Assembly: GCF_008124525.1 (NCBI RefSeq)
Contig: NZ_VNHJ01000008.1
Span: 1-64,000 of the forward strand
DNA length: 64,000 bases
Direction: 5' to 3'
Origin: Oceanicella actignis
GTDB lineage: Bacteria; Pseudomonadota; Alphaproteobacteria; Rhodobacterales; Rhodobacteraceae
The translations under genes were made by a program, and so were the position numbers. The first letter of the stretch is position 1, and every line of letters starts with the position of its first letter. This document shows, one piece after another, positions 10,973 through 19,294 of the stretch. Under the pieces are notes generated by a model that saw only the letters and a program-made list of their open reading frames with translations, was not told where the DNA came from and made no database searches.

Positions 10973-12733
10973 ATGGCAGCGCGCGCCGGCGCGGCCTCGA
11001 ACGCCCGCCGAATTCCCGGCCGCATCCTCTCGCGCCTGCGCGCCCGCGCAGGCGGGGCGAGGGTTGCGGAAAACGGCGGCGCGCGCGTCGGCAGCGGCAT
11101 CGATCCCGCCGCCGCGCCGCGCGCGGGGACGGGCGTCGCGCGGCCGGGGCGGGTCGGGCGGATCGGCCGCCTGTCGCCGCTGACGCGGCGCATCGTCGCC
11201 TTCAACCTGATCGGGCTGGGCCTGCTGGTGACGGGCGTTCTCGCGCTCAACGACTTTCGCGAGAAGCTGATCGCGCTGCGCACCGACGCGCTCGAGACCC
11301 AGGGCCGCATCATCGCCATCACCATCGCCGAATCGGCGGCGCGCGACGACGCGCTGGGCATCGACCCGGCGCGCGCCATGATCGTTCTGGACAAGCTGAT
11401 CGAACCAACCCATGTGCGCGCCCAGATCTTCGACCGCGCCGCGCGGCTGATGCGCGACACCTCGCTGCGCACGCGGCGCGACGACTCGGTCGAGGCCAGC
11501 CCCCTGCCCGCCGATCGGCTGGACGCGCCCGCCCCCGCCGCCTGGCTGCAGTCGCTCACGCGGCGCGTGCGGGCCATGCTTTACCGCGACGCGCGGCTCG
11601 ACACCCGCACCCTGGGCGGCGTTGCGCGCGAGCGCGAGGTCTACGCCGCCCTCGGCGGCGCCGTGGCGCGGGGCGAGCGCATCAACGAGAAGGGCGAGCT
11701 GATCGTCTCGGTCTCGGTCCCCATCACGCGGCTCAAGGCGGTGCTGGGCGTGCTGGTGCTGTCCACCCGCGGCGGCGACATCGACGAGATCGTGCGCTCG
11801 GAGCGCATGTCGATCCTTCAGGTCTTCCTGGTCGCGCTTGCGGCCAGCGTGGTGATGTCGGCGCTTCTGGCCAACACCATCGCCCGCCCGATCCGGCTGC
11901 TGGCGCGCTCGGCCGAGGCCGCAGAGCAAGGCGGCGCCGGCGGCGGGGCCGAGCGCGTCGAGATCCCCGACATGACCGCCCGCATGGACGAGATCGGCTA
12001 TCTGTCCGGCGCGCTCAAGCGCATGACCGAGGCGCTCTATTCGCGCATCGACGCCACCGAGACCTTCGCCGCCGACGTGGCGCACGAGATCAAGAACCCC
12101 CTGACCTCGCTGCGCTCGGCGGTCGAGACCATGCGCCTCACCGACCGGCCCGAGGCGCGCGAGCGTCTGCTGCAGGTGATCGAGCACGACGTGGCGCGGC
12201 TGGACCGGCTGGTGACCGACATCTCGAACGCCTCGCGCCTCGACGCCGAGCTGGTGCGCGAGGCGCGCGAGCCCTTCGACCTGAACGCGCTCTTGCGCTC
12301 GATCGTCGAGCACAACGCCCCCAAGGCGGCCGAGCGCGGGGCGCGCATCGTCCTCGACGCCCCGCCCGCGCCGGCGATGGTGCGCGGGATCGAGGGCCGG
12401 CTGGCGCAGGTCTTCGTCAACCTGATCGACAACGCGATCTCGTTCTCGCCCGAGGGCGGAACGGTGCGCGTGCGCGTGCGCCAGACGGGCGCCGAGGCGA
12501 TCATCGCCGTCGAGGACGACGGCCCCGGCATCCCGGACGAGAACCTGGGCTCGGTCTTCCAGCGATTTTACAGCAACCGCCCCGAAGGCGCCTTCGGCGA
12601 CCATTCGGGGCTGGGGCTGTCGATTTCGCGCCAGATCGTCGAGGCCCATGGCGGCCGCATCCACGCCGAGAACATCGGCCCCCGGAACGACCCCCGCCGC
12701 GGCGCGCGCTTCGTCGTCGCGCTGCGCCTTTGA
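10973..12733 (+). CDS. chvG: sensor histidine kinase ChvG
   Basis: Membrane sensor kinase, 586 residues. A positively charged cytoplasmic N-terminal tail (about 1-70) precedes TM1 (IVAFNLIGLGLLVTGVLAL), a periplasmic sensor region, TM2 (LQVFLVALAASVVMSALLA), a HAMP domain, the H-box ETFAADVAHEIKNPLTSLRSA with the phospho-His, the N-box LIDNAISFSPEGG, and DDGPGIPDENL plus GLGLSISRQI ATP lid motifs. ATG 10973 is preferred over an in-frame TTG at 10961 because AAGGAGG at 10953-10959 then has workable spacing. In the family, repression by ExoR in the periplasm is known in rhizobia; no exoR homologue is visible here. Confidence 0.95.
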   Translation: MAARAGAASNARRIPGRILSRLRARAGGARVAENGGARVGSGIDPAAAPRAGTGVARPGRVGRIGRLSPLTRRIVAFNLIGLGLLVTGVLALNDFREKLIALRTDALETQGRIIAITIAESAARDDALGIDPARAMIVLDKLIEPTHVRAQIFDRAARLMRDTSLRTRRDDSVEASPLPADRLDAPAPAAWLQSLTRRVRAMLYRDARLDTRTLGGVAREREVYAALGGAVARGERINEKGELIVSVSVPITRLKAVLGVLVLSTRGGDIDEIVRSERMSILQVFLVALAASVVMSALLANTIARPIRLLARSAEAAEQGGAGGGAERVEIPDMTARMDEIGYLSGALKRMTEALYSRIDATETFAADVAHEIKNPLTSLRSAVETMRLTDRPEARERLLQVIEHDVARLDRLVTDISNASRLDAELVREAREPFDLNALLRSIVEHNAPKAAERGARIVLDAPPAPAMVRGIEGRLAQVFVNLIDNAISFSPEGGTVRVRVRQTGAEAIIAVEDDGPGIPDENLGSVFQRFYSNRPEGAFGDHSGLGLSISRQIVEAHGGRIHAENIGPRNDPRRGARFVVALRL

Positions 12734-12744
12734 GGACGCCGCCC

Positions 12745-13200
12745 ATGCCCGCCCAGCCCGCCATCCACGCCAGCTGCGTTGCCATGGACACGCCCGCCGG
12801 ACCGGCCGCCGCGCTCATCACCGGGCGCGCCGGGGCGGGCAAGTCGCGCCTGGCGCTCGAGCTGATCAGCCGCGGCGCGGCGCTGGTGGCCGACGACCGC
12901 GTGACGCTGACGCGCGAGGGCGACGCGCTGTTCGCCGCCGCGCCCGCGCCCATCCGCGGCCTGATCGAGGCGCGCGGCGTGGGCCTCTTGCGCCTGCCCG
13001 CGCTCGATCGCGCCCGGGTGGTTCTGGCCGTGGATCTGGACCGCGCCGAGAGCGAGCGCCTGCCGCCCGCGCGTGAATCCCTCTTGAACGGCGTGCGCAT
13101 TCCTCTAGTTCTTTGCGGCGACGACGCCGACAAGGCCGCCGCCATGGCGCCCGCGCTGGCCGCGCTGCTGCGCGCGGGCGGGACCCGGGCGGCGCCCTGA
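12745..13200 (+). CDS. hprK: truncated HPr kinase/phosphorylase
   Basis: Short alphaproteobacterial HPrK of 151 residues, representing only the C-terminal kinase domain of the Firmicutes enzyme. The P-loop GRAGAGKSRLALELI (27-41) is intact, followed by ALVADDRVTL and the RGLIEARGVGLLRLP block that corresponds to the HPrK signature. It should phosphorylate HPr on a serine, and Ser49 of the HPr encoded 1.5 kb downstream lies in the expected SIMGL context. It begins 11 bp after chvG and so probably belongs to one operon with chvI, chvG, rapZ, EIIA and HPr, linking envelope sensing to PTS state. Confidence 0.93.
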   Translation: MPAQPAIHASCVAMDTPAGPAAALITGRAGAGKSRLALELISRGAALVADDRVTLTREGDALFAAAPAPIRGLIEARGVGLLRLPALDRARVVLAVDLDRAESERLPPARESLLNGVRIPLVLCGDDADKAAAMAPALAALLRAGGTRAAP

Positions 13201-13260
13201 GCGTCGCCGCGCCGAACGAACGCCCGACCGCCCATCCGCCCGCCCCGCCGGAGCACGCGC

Positions 13261-14172
13261 ATGACCGACCCCGCCCCCGACCCGGACCCGCGCTCCGCGA
13301 CGCGGCTCGCGCTCATCACCGGCATGTCCGGCGCGGGCAACTCGACCGCCATCCGCGCGCTCGAGGACATGGGCTTCGAGGCGATCGACAACCTGCCCCT
13401 GCCCTTCCTCAAGCGCCTGTTCCCCGCCGACGCGCCGCCCGACGCCGACGCCCGCCCCGTCGCGCTGGGCATCGACGTGCGCACCCGGGGCTTCACGGCG
13501 CAGGCCTTTCTCGACCGCCTCGCGACCTTGCGCGCGGCGCCGGGCGTCGCGCCGCGGCTGGTGTTCCTCGACTGCGCGGACGAGGTGCTGATCGACCGCT
13601 TCAAGACCACCCGCCGCCGCCACCCGCTTGCGCCGCTCGAGGGCGCGGCCGTGGGCATCGCGCGCGAGCGCGAGGCGCTGCAGGCGCTGCGCGAGCATGC
13701 CGACCTCGTCATCGACACCACCGACCTTTCCCCGCACGAGCTCAAGGCCCGCCTTGCGGGGCTGTTCGATCGGGCCGCCCGGCTGCGCGGGCTTGCCGTG
13801 TGCGTGCAGTCGTTCAGCTTCAAGCGCGGCGCCCCGCGCGAAGCCGACACCGTTTTCGACTGCCGCTTTCTGCGCAATCCGCATTGGGATCCGCAGCTGC
13901 GCCCCGCCGACGGGCGCGACGCGCAGGTGGCGCGCTTCGTGTGCGACGATCCCCTTTACGCGGATTTCATGGATCGCGTGGCTGAGTTGACCTTGATGCT
14001 GCTTCCCGCATATGAGCGCGAGGGCAAGGCGTATCTGACCCTCGCCTTCGGTTGCTCGGGCGGCCGGCATCGCTCGGTCGTGGCGGCCGAGGATCTGACC
14101 CGCCGGCTGCGCGCCGCGGGCTGGAGCGCGGCCCTGCGCCACCGAGAGCTTGACGACCAGAAGACGACGTGA
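13261..14172 (+). CDS. rapZ: RNase adapter RapZ / YvcJ family nucleotide-binding protein, altered P-loop
   Basis: The 303-residue protein aligns with RapZ throughout: N-terminal nucleotide-binding half, LEDMGFEAIDNLPLPFL, FLDCADEVLIDRFKTTRRRHPL, and a C-terminal half with SFSFKRGAPREADTVFDCRFLRNPHW and LTLAFGCSGGRHRSVVAAEDL, the last being the RNA/effector-binding core. The usual P-loop GxSGAGKST reads GMSGAGNST, with Asn27 (codon 13339-13341) in place of lysine. ATP/GTP hydrolysis may therefore be lost or altered, while the C-terminal RNA-binding role could remain. The neighbouring hprK, EIIA and HPr genes are a conserved arrangement. Confidence 0.95.
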   Translation: MTDPAPDPDPRSATRLALITGMSGAGNSTAIRALEDMGFEAIDNLPLPFLKRLFPADAPPDADARPVALGIDVRTRGFTAQAFLDRLATLRAAPGVAPRLVFLDCADEVLIDRFKTTRRRHPLAPLEGAAVGIAREREALQALREHADLVIDTTDLSPHELKARLAGLFDRAARLRGLAVCVQSFSFKRGAPREADTVFDCRFLRNPHWDPQLRPADGRDAQVARFVCDDPLYADFMDRVAELTLMLLPAYEREGKAYLTLAFGCSGGRHRSVVAAEDLTRRLRAAGWSAALRHRELDDQKTT

Positions 14173-14245
14173 ACACGGATCGCAATAGCCGAACGCCCCT
14201 CGCGGGCAAGGGAGCCAGCCGCCCGATGCACAAACGGAGCCTCGC

Positions 14246-14659
14246 ATGATCGGTCTCGTGATCGTCGCCCATGGCGGCCTGGCCGAGGAGCTGCGCCGCG
14301 CCATGGAGCATGTCGTCGGCCCGCAGGAAGGCGTGCGCGCCATCGGAATCCAGCCCCAGGGCGACCTGCGCGACATGCAGGCCGCGGTGAACGCCGCCGT
14401 CGACGCGGTCGATCAGGGCGACGGCGTGATCCTGGTCACGGACATGTTCGGGGGCACGCCCTCGAACCTGGCCATGGGCGCCATGCGCGACTCGGGGGTC
14501 GAGGTGATCTACGGCGCGAATCTGCCCCTTCTGATCAAGCTGGCCAAATCCCGCGCCATGCCCATGGCCGAGGCCACCGCCTGCGCCCTGTCCGCGGGCC
14601 GCAAATATGTCGACAGCGCGACGTCGATCCTGTCGGCGCGGCGCAAGCGGACGGCATGA
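14246..14659 (+). CDS. PTS EIIA component, mannose (EIIA-Man) family
   Basis: A 137-residue single-domain EIIA-Man protein with the phospho-acceptor His9 in MIGLVIVAHGGLA and the family signature LVTDMFGGTPSN. No EIIB, EIIC or EIID gene is nearby, so it is unlikely to drive sugar transport; such orphan EIIA-Man proteins in Alphaproteobacteria are regarded as regulatory phospho-acceptors in a PTS relay with HPr. Its stop overlaps the HPr start by 4 bp (ATGA), so translation is coupled. Confidence 0.93.
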   Translation: MIGLVIVAHGGLAEELRRAMEHVVGPQEGVRAIGIQPQGDLRDMQAAVNAAVDAVDQGDGVILVTDMFGGTPSNLAMGAMRDSGVEVIYGANLPLLIKLAKSRAMPMAEATACALSAGRKYVDSATSILSARRKRTA

Positions 14660-14934
14660 GCGCCCCGTGCCGCCGCACCTTGCGAATCGTCAATCGCAAG
14701 GGCCTGCATGCGCGCGCCTCGGCCAAGTTCGTCTCGACGGTCGAGGCCCATGACGCCAGCGCGCGCGTCAGTCACGACGGCATCGAGGTGTCGGGCGATT
14801 CGATCATGGGCCTGCTGACGCTCGCCGCGGCGCAAGGCTCCGAGATCGAGGTCGAGGCCAGCGGCCCCGAGGCCGAAGCCCTGCTCGACGCGCTCGAAGC
14901 GCTTGTGGCCGACTATTTCGGCGAGGGCGGCTGA
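14656..14934 (+). CDS. ptsH: phosphocarrier protein HPr
   Basis: HPr of 92 residues. The EI-dependent phosphorylation site is His18 in RKGLHARASAKF, and the HPrK-dependent regulatory serine is Ser49 in GDSIMGLLTL. Both sites are present, consistent with the intact hprK upstream. It is translationally coupled to EIIA-Man. Its last 22 bp overlap the 3' end of tag on the other strand. Enzyme I is not within the window. Confidence 0.95.
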   Translation: MSAPCRRTLRIVNRKGLHARASAKFVSTVEAHDASARVSHDGIEVSGDSIMGLLTLAAAQGSEIEVEASGPEAEALLDALEALVADYFGEGG

Positions 14935-15536
14935 CCGGCGGCGATCGCCACCGCGCGCGCCGGGCAGCCGAGCAGGTGGTCGTTGACCAGGCCCGCCGCC
15001 TGCATGAAGGCGTAGACCGTGGTCGGCCCGCACCAGCGCATCCCCCGCGCGCGCAGCGCCTTGGCCAGGTCGGCGCCTTGCGCGGTGAAGGCCGGGATCT
15101 CCTCGGGCGCGCGCCACGCATTGACCCGCGGCGTCCAGTCCTGCCGCGCCCATACGAAGGCGGCGAAGCCCTCGCGCGATTCGATCTCGATCCAGGCGCG
15201 CGCCGAGGCGATGACCGCCTCGATCTTGCCGCGGTGGCGCACGATCCGCGAATCGGCCGCCAGGCGCGCGGCGTCGTCGGGGCCGAATCGCGCCACGCGC
15301 GCCGGATCGAACCCGGCGAAGGCGGCTCGAAAGGCGGGCCGCTTGCGCAGAATCACCGCCCAGCTCAGCCCCGCCTGAAAGGTCTCGAGGCAAAGCGTTT
15401 CCCACAGCGCACGCGAATCGAACTGCGCAAAGCCCCATTCGCGGTCGTGATACGCCACCATCAGCGGATCCTCGCCGCACCACGAACAGCGGCGTCCGAG
15501 GGCCTGGTCTTCGCAGGGTTGATCGAAGTTCACCAT
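14913..15536 (-). CDS. tag: DNA-3-methyladenine glycosylase I
   Basis: Base-excision repair glycosylase (207 residues) that removes 3-methyladenine. The zinc-site and family motifs are visible: CSWCGEDPLMVAYHDREWG near the N-terminus, LWETLCLETFQAGLSW (helix-hairpin-helix region) and MRWCGPTTVYAFMQAAGLVNDHL...C at the C-terminus, giving the Cys-x2-Cys... His zinc ligand pattern. ATG 15536 is the only sensible start. A perfect alphaproteobacterial LexA operator (15542-15556) lies 6 bp upstream, so SOS induction is expected. Its 3' end overlaps HPr by 22 bp in convergent orientation. Confidence 0.96.
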   Translation of the reverse strand: MVNFDQPCEDQALGRRCSWCGEDPLMVAYHDREWGFAQFDSRALWETLCLETFQAGLSWAVILRKRPAFRAAFAGFDPARVARFGPDDAARLAADSRIVRHRGKIEAVIASARAWIEIESREGFAAFVWARQDWTPRVNAWRAPEEIPAFTAQGADLAKALRARGMRWCGPTTVYAFMQAAGLVNDHLLGCPARAVAIAAGQPPSPK

Positions 15537-15541
15537 GATTA

Positions 15542-15556
15542 GAACATTTTTAGAAC
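15542..15556 (-). promoter_or_regulatory. LexA (SOS) box between tag and an EAL gene
   Basis: On the minus strand the sequence is GTTC-TAAAAAT-GTTC, an exact match to the direct-repeat LexA operator GTTC-N7-GTTC known for Alphaproteobacteria. It is 6 bp upstream of the tag start and 42 bp upstream of the divergent EAL-domain gene, so LexA bound here could repress both. Confidence 0.8.
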
Positions 15557-15597
15557 ATGTCGGGCACAAAGGGAACGACCGCAAGCGAGGTTTCACT

Positions 15598-16959
15598 ATG
15601 TCCAACACCGCCGACAAGACCGCCGCTCTTCCCTTCTCCGCCAGCTGCTCGGGCGCGGTGGCCGTGGCCCGCCCCCTGCCGGCCGAGATCGTGCGCTGGA
15701 TGTCCGAGACCGTCTGCCCCCGGCCAGAGGGCGAGGCGCGCGGCGCGCATGGCGCGCTGTTCTGGACATCTTGCGAGGGCGCGCGGATCGGCCTGTTCCG
15801 GCCCGCCGATCCGGCGCTGGCCCGCGGCGCCGGGCGCGCCGGCTTTCTGGCCGTGGCGCGCGACCGATCGGCCATGATCGACCGGCGTCTGGGGGCGGCC
15901 GGCGGCCGCCGCATGACGGCGGCGTTCGCCGCGCGGCTGGCGGCCCTGGGCGCGGCGGCCGATGAGGGCATGTTCCTGGTCCCGGTTCTGGGCGACGCGG
16001 ACGCCGCGCTGGCCAGGATCCGCCTTCTGGCCTGCGCCGAACCGACGCGCACCGAATTCGGCCCCATGACGCTGACCCTCTCGGCCGCCTACACGGACGC
16101 AGAAGACGCGCCGTTGCCCGCGCTCGCCGCGGCGCTGCCCGACGCTCTGGCGCGCGCGCTCGCCTCGGGGCCCGAGCGCCTCTTGCGGGCCGATCCGCGC
16201 CCCAGCCTCGCCTCCGAAGCCCTCGCCGCCCTCGACGAAGGGCGGATCTCGCTGGCCTATCAGCCGGTGGTGCGCACGGACATGCCGCTGTTCCCCGCAT
16301 TTCACGAGACCCTGATTCGCGTCTCCCATCCCGGCGGCGCGCCGATCCCCGCCGGCCGCTTCATGCCCGAGATCGAGGCGCTGGGGCTGAGTCGGCTGTT
16401 CGACCGCCGCGTGCTCGCGCTGGCCCTGGAAAAGCTGCGCGCCATGCCCACGCTGCGGCTGTCGGTCAACGTCGCTCCCGGAACCCTGGCCGACCCCGCA
16501 TGGATCGAGGCGCTCGAGGCCGAAGCCGCCCTCCGCCCCGACGTGACCCGTCGCCTGATCGTGGAGCTGACCGAAAGCGGCGCCGGCCTGCGGGCCGATC
16601 TGACGCTGCCCTTCGTGCGGCGCGCGCGCAAGACGGGCTGCGCCATCGCCATCGACGATTTCGGCGCGGGCTGCACGGCGCTTTCGCAGCTGGTCGAGCT
16701 GCGCCCCGACATCCTCAAGCTGGACGGCTCGCTGGTGCGCGGCATGGCCGAGGACCCCGCCCGCAGGCCGCTGGTCGAAGCGGTGCTTCGGGCCGCGCGC
16801 GCGCTCGACATCATGACCGTGGCCGAGTTCGTCGAAACCCCCGAGGATGCCGCCGCGCTGACCGAGATGGGCGTGGACGCACTGCAAGGCCACCTCACCG
16901 GCCGACCCGCCGCCGCGCCGGCCACGCTTGCGCCGAAGGGGCGCAGACTGCCCGCCTGA
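15598..16959 (+). CDS. EAL-domain cyclic-di-GMP phosphodiesterase
   Basis: A 453-residue soluble protein. The C-terminal EAL domain (about 225-445) keeps the catalytic set: ETL in FHETLIRV, Asn in LSVNVA, Glu in VELTESG, the Asp pair in AIDDFGAG, Lys in LKLDGSLV, Glu in AEFVE, and the terminal LQGH. It should therefore hydrolyse c-di-GMP. The N-terminal half has no recognisable sensor; residues 110-200 could be a degenerate GGDEF-like fold but no GGDEF motif is present. ATG 15598 with GCGAGG upstream is preferred to an in-frame ATG at 15535, which would overlap the LexA box and the tag start codon. The shared SOS box is unusual for such a gene. Confidence 0.9.
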   Translation: MSNTADKTAALPFSASCSGAVAVARPLPAEIVRWMSETVCPRPEGEARGAHGALFWTSCEGARIGLFRPADPALARGAGRAGFLAVARDRSAMIDRRLGAAGGRRMTAAFAARLAALGAAADEGMFLVPVLGDADAALARIRLLACAEPTRTEFGPMTLTLSAAYTDAEDAPLPALAAALPDALARALASGPERLLRADPRPSLASEALAALDEGRISLAYQPVVRTDMPLFPAFHETLIRVSHPGGAPIPAGRFMPEIEALGLSRLFDRRVLALALEKLRAMPTLRLSVNVAPGTLADPAWIEALEAEAALRPDVTRRLIVELTESGAGLRADLTLPFVRRARKTGCAIAIDDFGAGCTALSQLVELRPDILKLDGSLVRGMAEDPARRPLVEAVLRAARALDIMTVAEFVETPEDAAALTEMGVDALQGHLTGRPAAAPATLAPKGRRLPA

Positions 16960-16965
16960 TCGGCG

Positions 16966-17568
16966 TCAGCCCTGCCCCGACAGCTTGTCGAGGCGCTCCT
17001 GCATCTGGCGCAGCTGTTCCTTGAGCTCGGACAGCTCGGTTTCGGGCGCGGCCCGCTCCTCTTCGCGCTCGGCCTCCTTCTTGGGGCGCGCCGTCGCTCT
17101 GGCCGCCCCGAAGGGCGAGAAGACCCGCATCGCGTTCTCGAAGAACTCCATGTTCGAGCGCGCCATGGCCTCGAAATTCGACAGCGCCGGATTCGCGCCG
17201 AAGGTCTTGAGAATGTGCTCGCGCAGCTTTTCCTGGTTGCGCGTGAACGACTCCATCGACGCTTCCAGATAGCCCGGCACCACGCCCTGAAGCGCGTCGC
17301 CGTAAAGGCGGATCAGCTGGCGCAGGAAGCTGATGGGCAGCATGTTCTGCCCCTTGGCCTCCTCCTCGAAGATGATCTGGGTGAGGACCGATCGCGTGAT
17401 GTCCTCGCCCGTCTTGGCGTCGTAGACGACGAAATCCTGCCCCTCGCGCACCATCTGCGCCAGATGCTCGAGCGTCACATACGCGCTCTTGGCCGTGTTG
17501 TAGAGGCGCCGGTTGGCGTATTTCTTGATCGTGATCGGCTCGGCGCCGCTCGCGTTGTCGTTGGCCAA
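16966..17568 (-). CDS. phaR: polyhydroxyalkanoate synthesis repressor PhaR
   Basis: PHB-responsive repressor of 200 residues. The N-terminal DNA-binding domain shows the hallmark ITIKKYANRRLYNTAKSAYVTLEHLAQMV (two blocks), followed by the PHB-accumulation domain with VLTQIIFEEEAKGQNMLPISFLRQLIRLYGD and MESFTRNQEKLREH. The tail is a charged coiled coil ending in SELKEQLRQMQERLDKL. It is divergent from phaC across a 160-bp gap, where it presumably binds. In the family it represses phasin and synthase genes and is released by PHB granules. Confidence 0.96.
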   Translation of the reverse strand: MANDNASGAEPITIKKYANRRLYNTAKSAYVTLEHLAQMVREGQDFVVYDAKTGEDITRSVLTQIIFEEEAKGQNMLPISFLRQLIRLYGDALQGVVPGYLEASMESFTRNQEKLREHILKTFGANPALSNFEAMARSNMEFFENAMRVFSPFGAARATARPKKEAEREEERAAPETELSELKEQLRQMQERLDKLSGQG

Positions 17569-17728
17569 CTGCCATTCCTCCCCTGAAGCCGCCGCAAAAC
17601 TCGTCGGCGCCCCGACGCGGCGCGGGCGCCGCGTTCAGCTTAACCGTTCGCCGCGGCGCCGCAAAGCCCCCCTTCGCGGCCGCGAAGCGCCGATTGCGCG
17701 GCGCCGCGCGCATCATTACCCTCGACGC

Positions 17729-19169
17729 ATGGATGGCGGCGGAAAGTTCGGCGATGAAGCGCAGGAGAACGCGCGCGCGCAGCGTCCGGCGCGCGCCGCC
17801 GGTCCGCGCGCGCAAGACGACGACCCCGAGCCGGCGCAGGCGGCGGCGCGATTCCTGGACCTGTGGGAGCGAAACGCCGAGGCGCTTGCGCGGATGCCGT
17901 CGGCGGCGCAGGCGCGCGGCGCAGGCGCGCAGGGCCGCTCTTCCTGATCGGCGCGGCAAGCCCTCGCCGCTGGTCCTGCACCTGGCCGCCGGGGCGCTCT
18001 TGTATGCGCAGGCGGCGGCGATGGCGCCGCTCGGAGACGATCCCCGCTTTCCATGGGCGCCCGAGCTGGCCGACGAGGGACGCGCCGCCGCCGCCGCCCT
18101 GCGCCGCGCCGCGGGCGCCGAGGCGACGCTGCACACGGCACGCGCGGCGGCCCGGCGGCTGGCCGAGTTCGTCGCAGGCGTCGAACGCTACCAGAAGCAC
18201 CCCTGGCGCCGGCGCCTGCCCGACCCGCCATGCGTCTGGCGGCGCGGGGCGACGCGGCTGCTGGACCATGGCGGCGACGGCCGGCCGGCGCTGATCGTGC
18301 CCTCGCTGGTCAACCGGGCCCATGTGCTGGACCTGCATCCCGACCGCTCGCTGCTGCGCTGGCTGTCGCGCCATGGCGTGCGGCCGCTGTTGCTGGACTG
18401 GGGCGCGCCCGGCCCCGAGGAGATGGGCTTCGACCTGGCCGATCACGTCATGCGCCGCCTTGTTCCCGCGGCCGAGGCGGCGGCCGAGATGTTCGGCGCT
18501 CCGCCGGCGGTCGCGGGCTATTGCATGGGGGGCGGCCTGGCGGCGGCGCTGGCCGCGACGCGCCCCGAGCTGACGGCGCGGCTGGCGTTGATCGGCACGC
18601 CCTGGGATTTCTCGCGGCTCGAGGGCATGGGCGCGGCGCTGGCCGCCGCCTTCGCGCGCGAGGACCGCGCCGCCCTGCGCGCGCGGATCGAGGGCCTGCG
18701 CGCCTGCTTCGGCGCGGTCCCGATGGATGTGCTGCAAACCCTGTTCGCCGCGCTCGACCCGACCCTGGCGCTGCGCAAGTTCCGCAAGCTGGCGCGCATG
18801 CCGCGCGGCGACCCGGCCGAGGAGCTGTTCGTCGCCGCCGAAGACTGGCTCAACGACGGCCCGCCGCTGCCTGCTCCGGCGGCCGCGGACCTGCTGCTGG
18901 GCTGGTGCCTTGACAATGACGCGGCGCGCGGGAGCTGGCAGGTGGGCGGGCGCGCCGTTCGCCCCGAGGACATCGCGGCCCCGACGCTGGCCTTCTGCGC
19001 CACGCGCGACCTCATCTCGCCCCCCGGATGCGCCGAGGCCCTGCCCCGCGCCATTCCCGGCGCGCGCATCCTGCGCCCGCAAGCGGGCCATGTGGGCATG
19101 ATCATAGGCGCGCAGGCGCCGCGGATGGTATGGTCGCCCCTGGCCGCTTTTCTTGCCGAGGGCGGCTGA
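17729..19169 (+). CDS. phaC: PHA synthase-like alpha/beta hydrolase (PhaC) with an apparent frameshift
   Basis: The catalytic part is clear: PhaC box GYCMGG with nucleophile Cys (codon 18522-18524), [15 protein letters not shown], catalytic Asp in [10 protein letters not shown] and His in AGHVGMI. It polymerises 3-hydroxyacyl-CoA. The N-terminus is split. A frame starting at ATG 17729 ([12 protein letters not shown]..., ending [16 protein letters not shown]...) has normal codon use but stops at TGA 17945-17947, while the catalytic frame is open from 17694 yet yields arginine-rich nonsense before about 17940. One extra base (or a +1 shift at TCC-TGA) near 17930-17947 separates them. This may be a sequencing error, real decay, or recoding. 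With the shift the product is about 480 residues, shorter than class I PhaC. Confidence 0.8.
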
Positions 19170-19294
19170 GGGCCGCGACTTTCGTGCCTGCGGCGAAGTT
19201 CCGGCGTGACAGGCCGCCCGTTCCGCGGCTATGCTGCGCCGCAACACGAAACAACCGACCGGCCCCGCAGGCCGGCATCGAGGAGGAGAACCGC

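Noticed and set aside
17694-17940. Arginine-rich N-terminus of the phaC catalytic frame
   Set aside because: Its composition is that of an off-frame translation, while the frame starting at 17729 has normal codon use over the same bases. I treat the junction as a frameshift.
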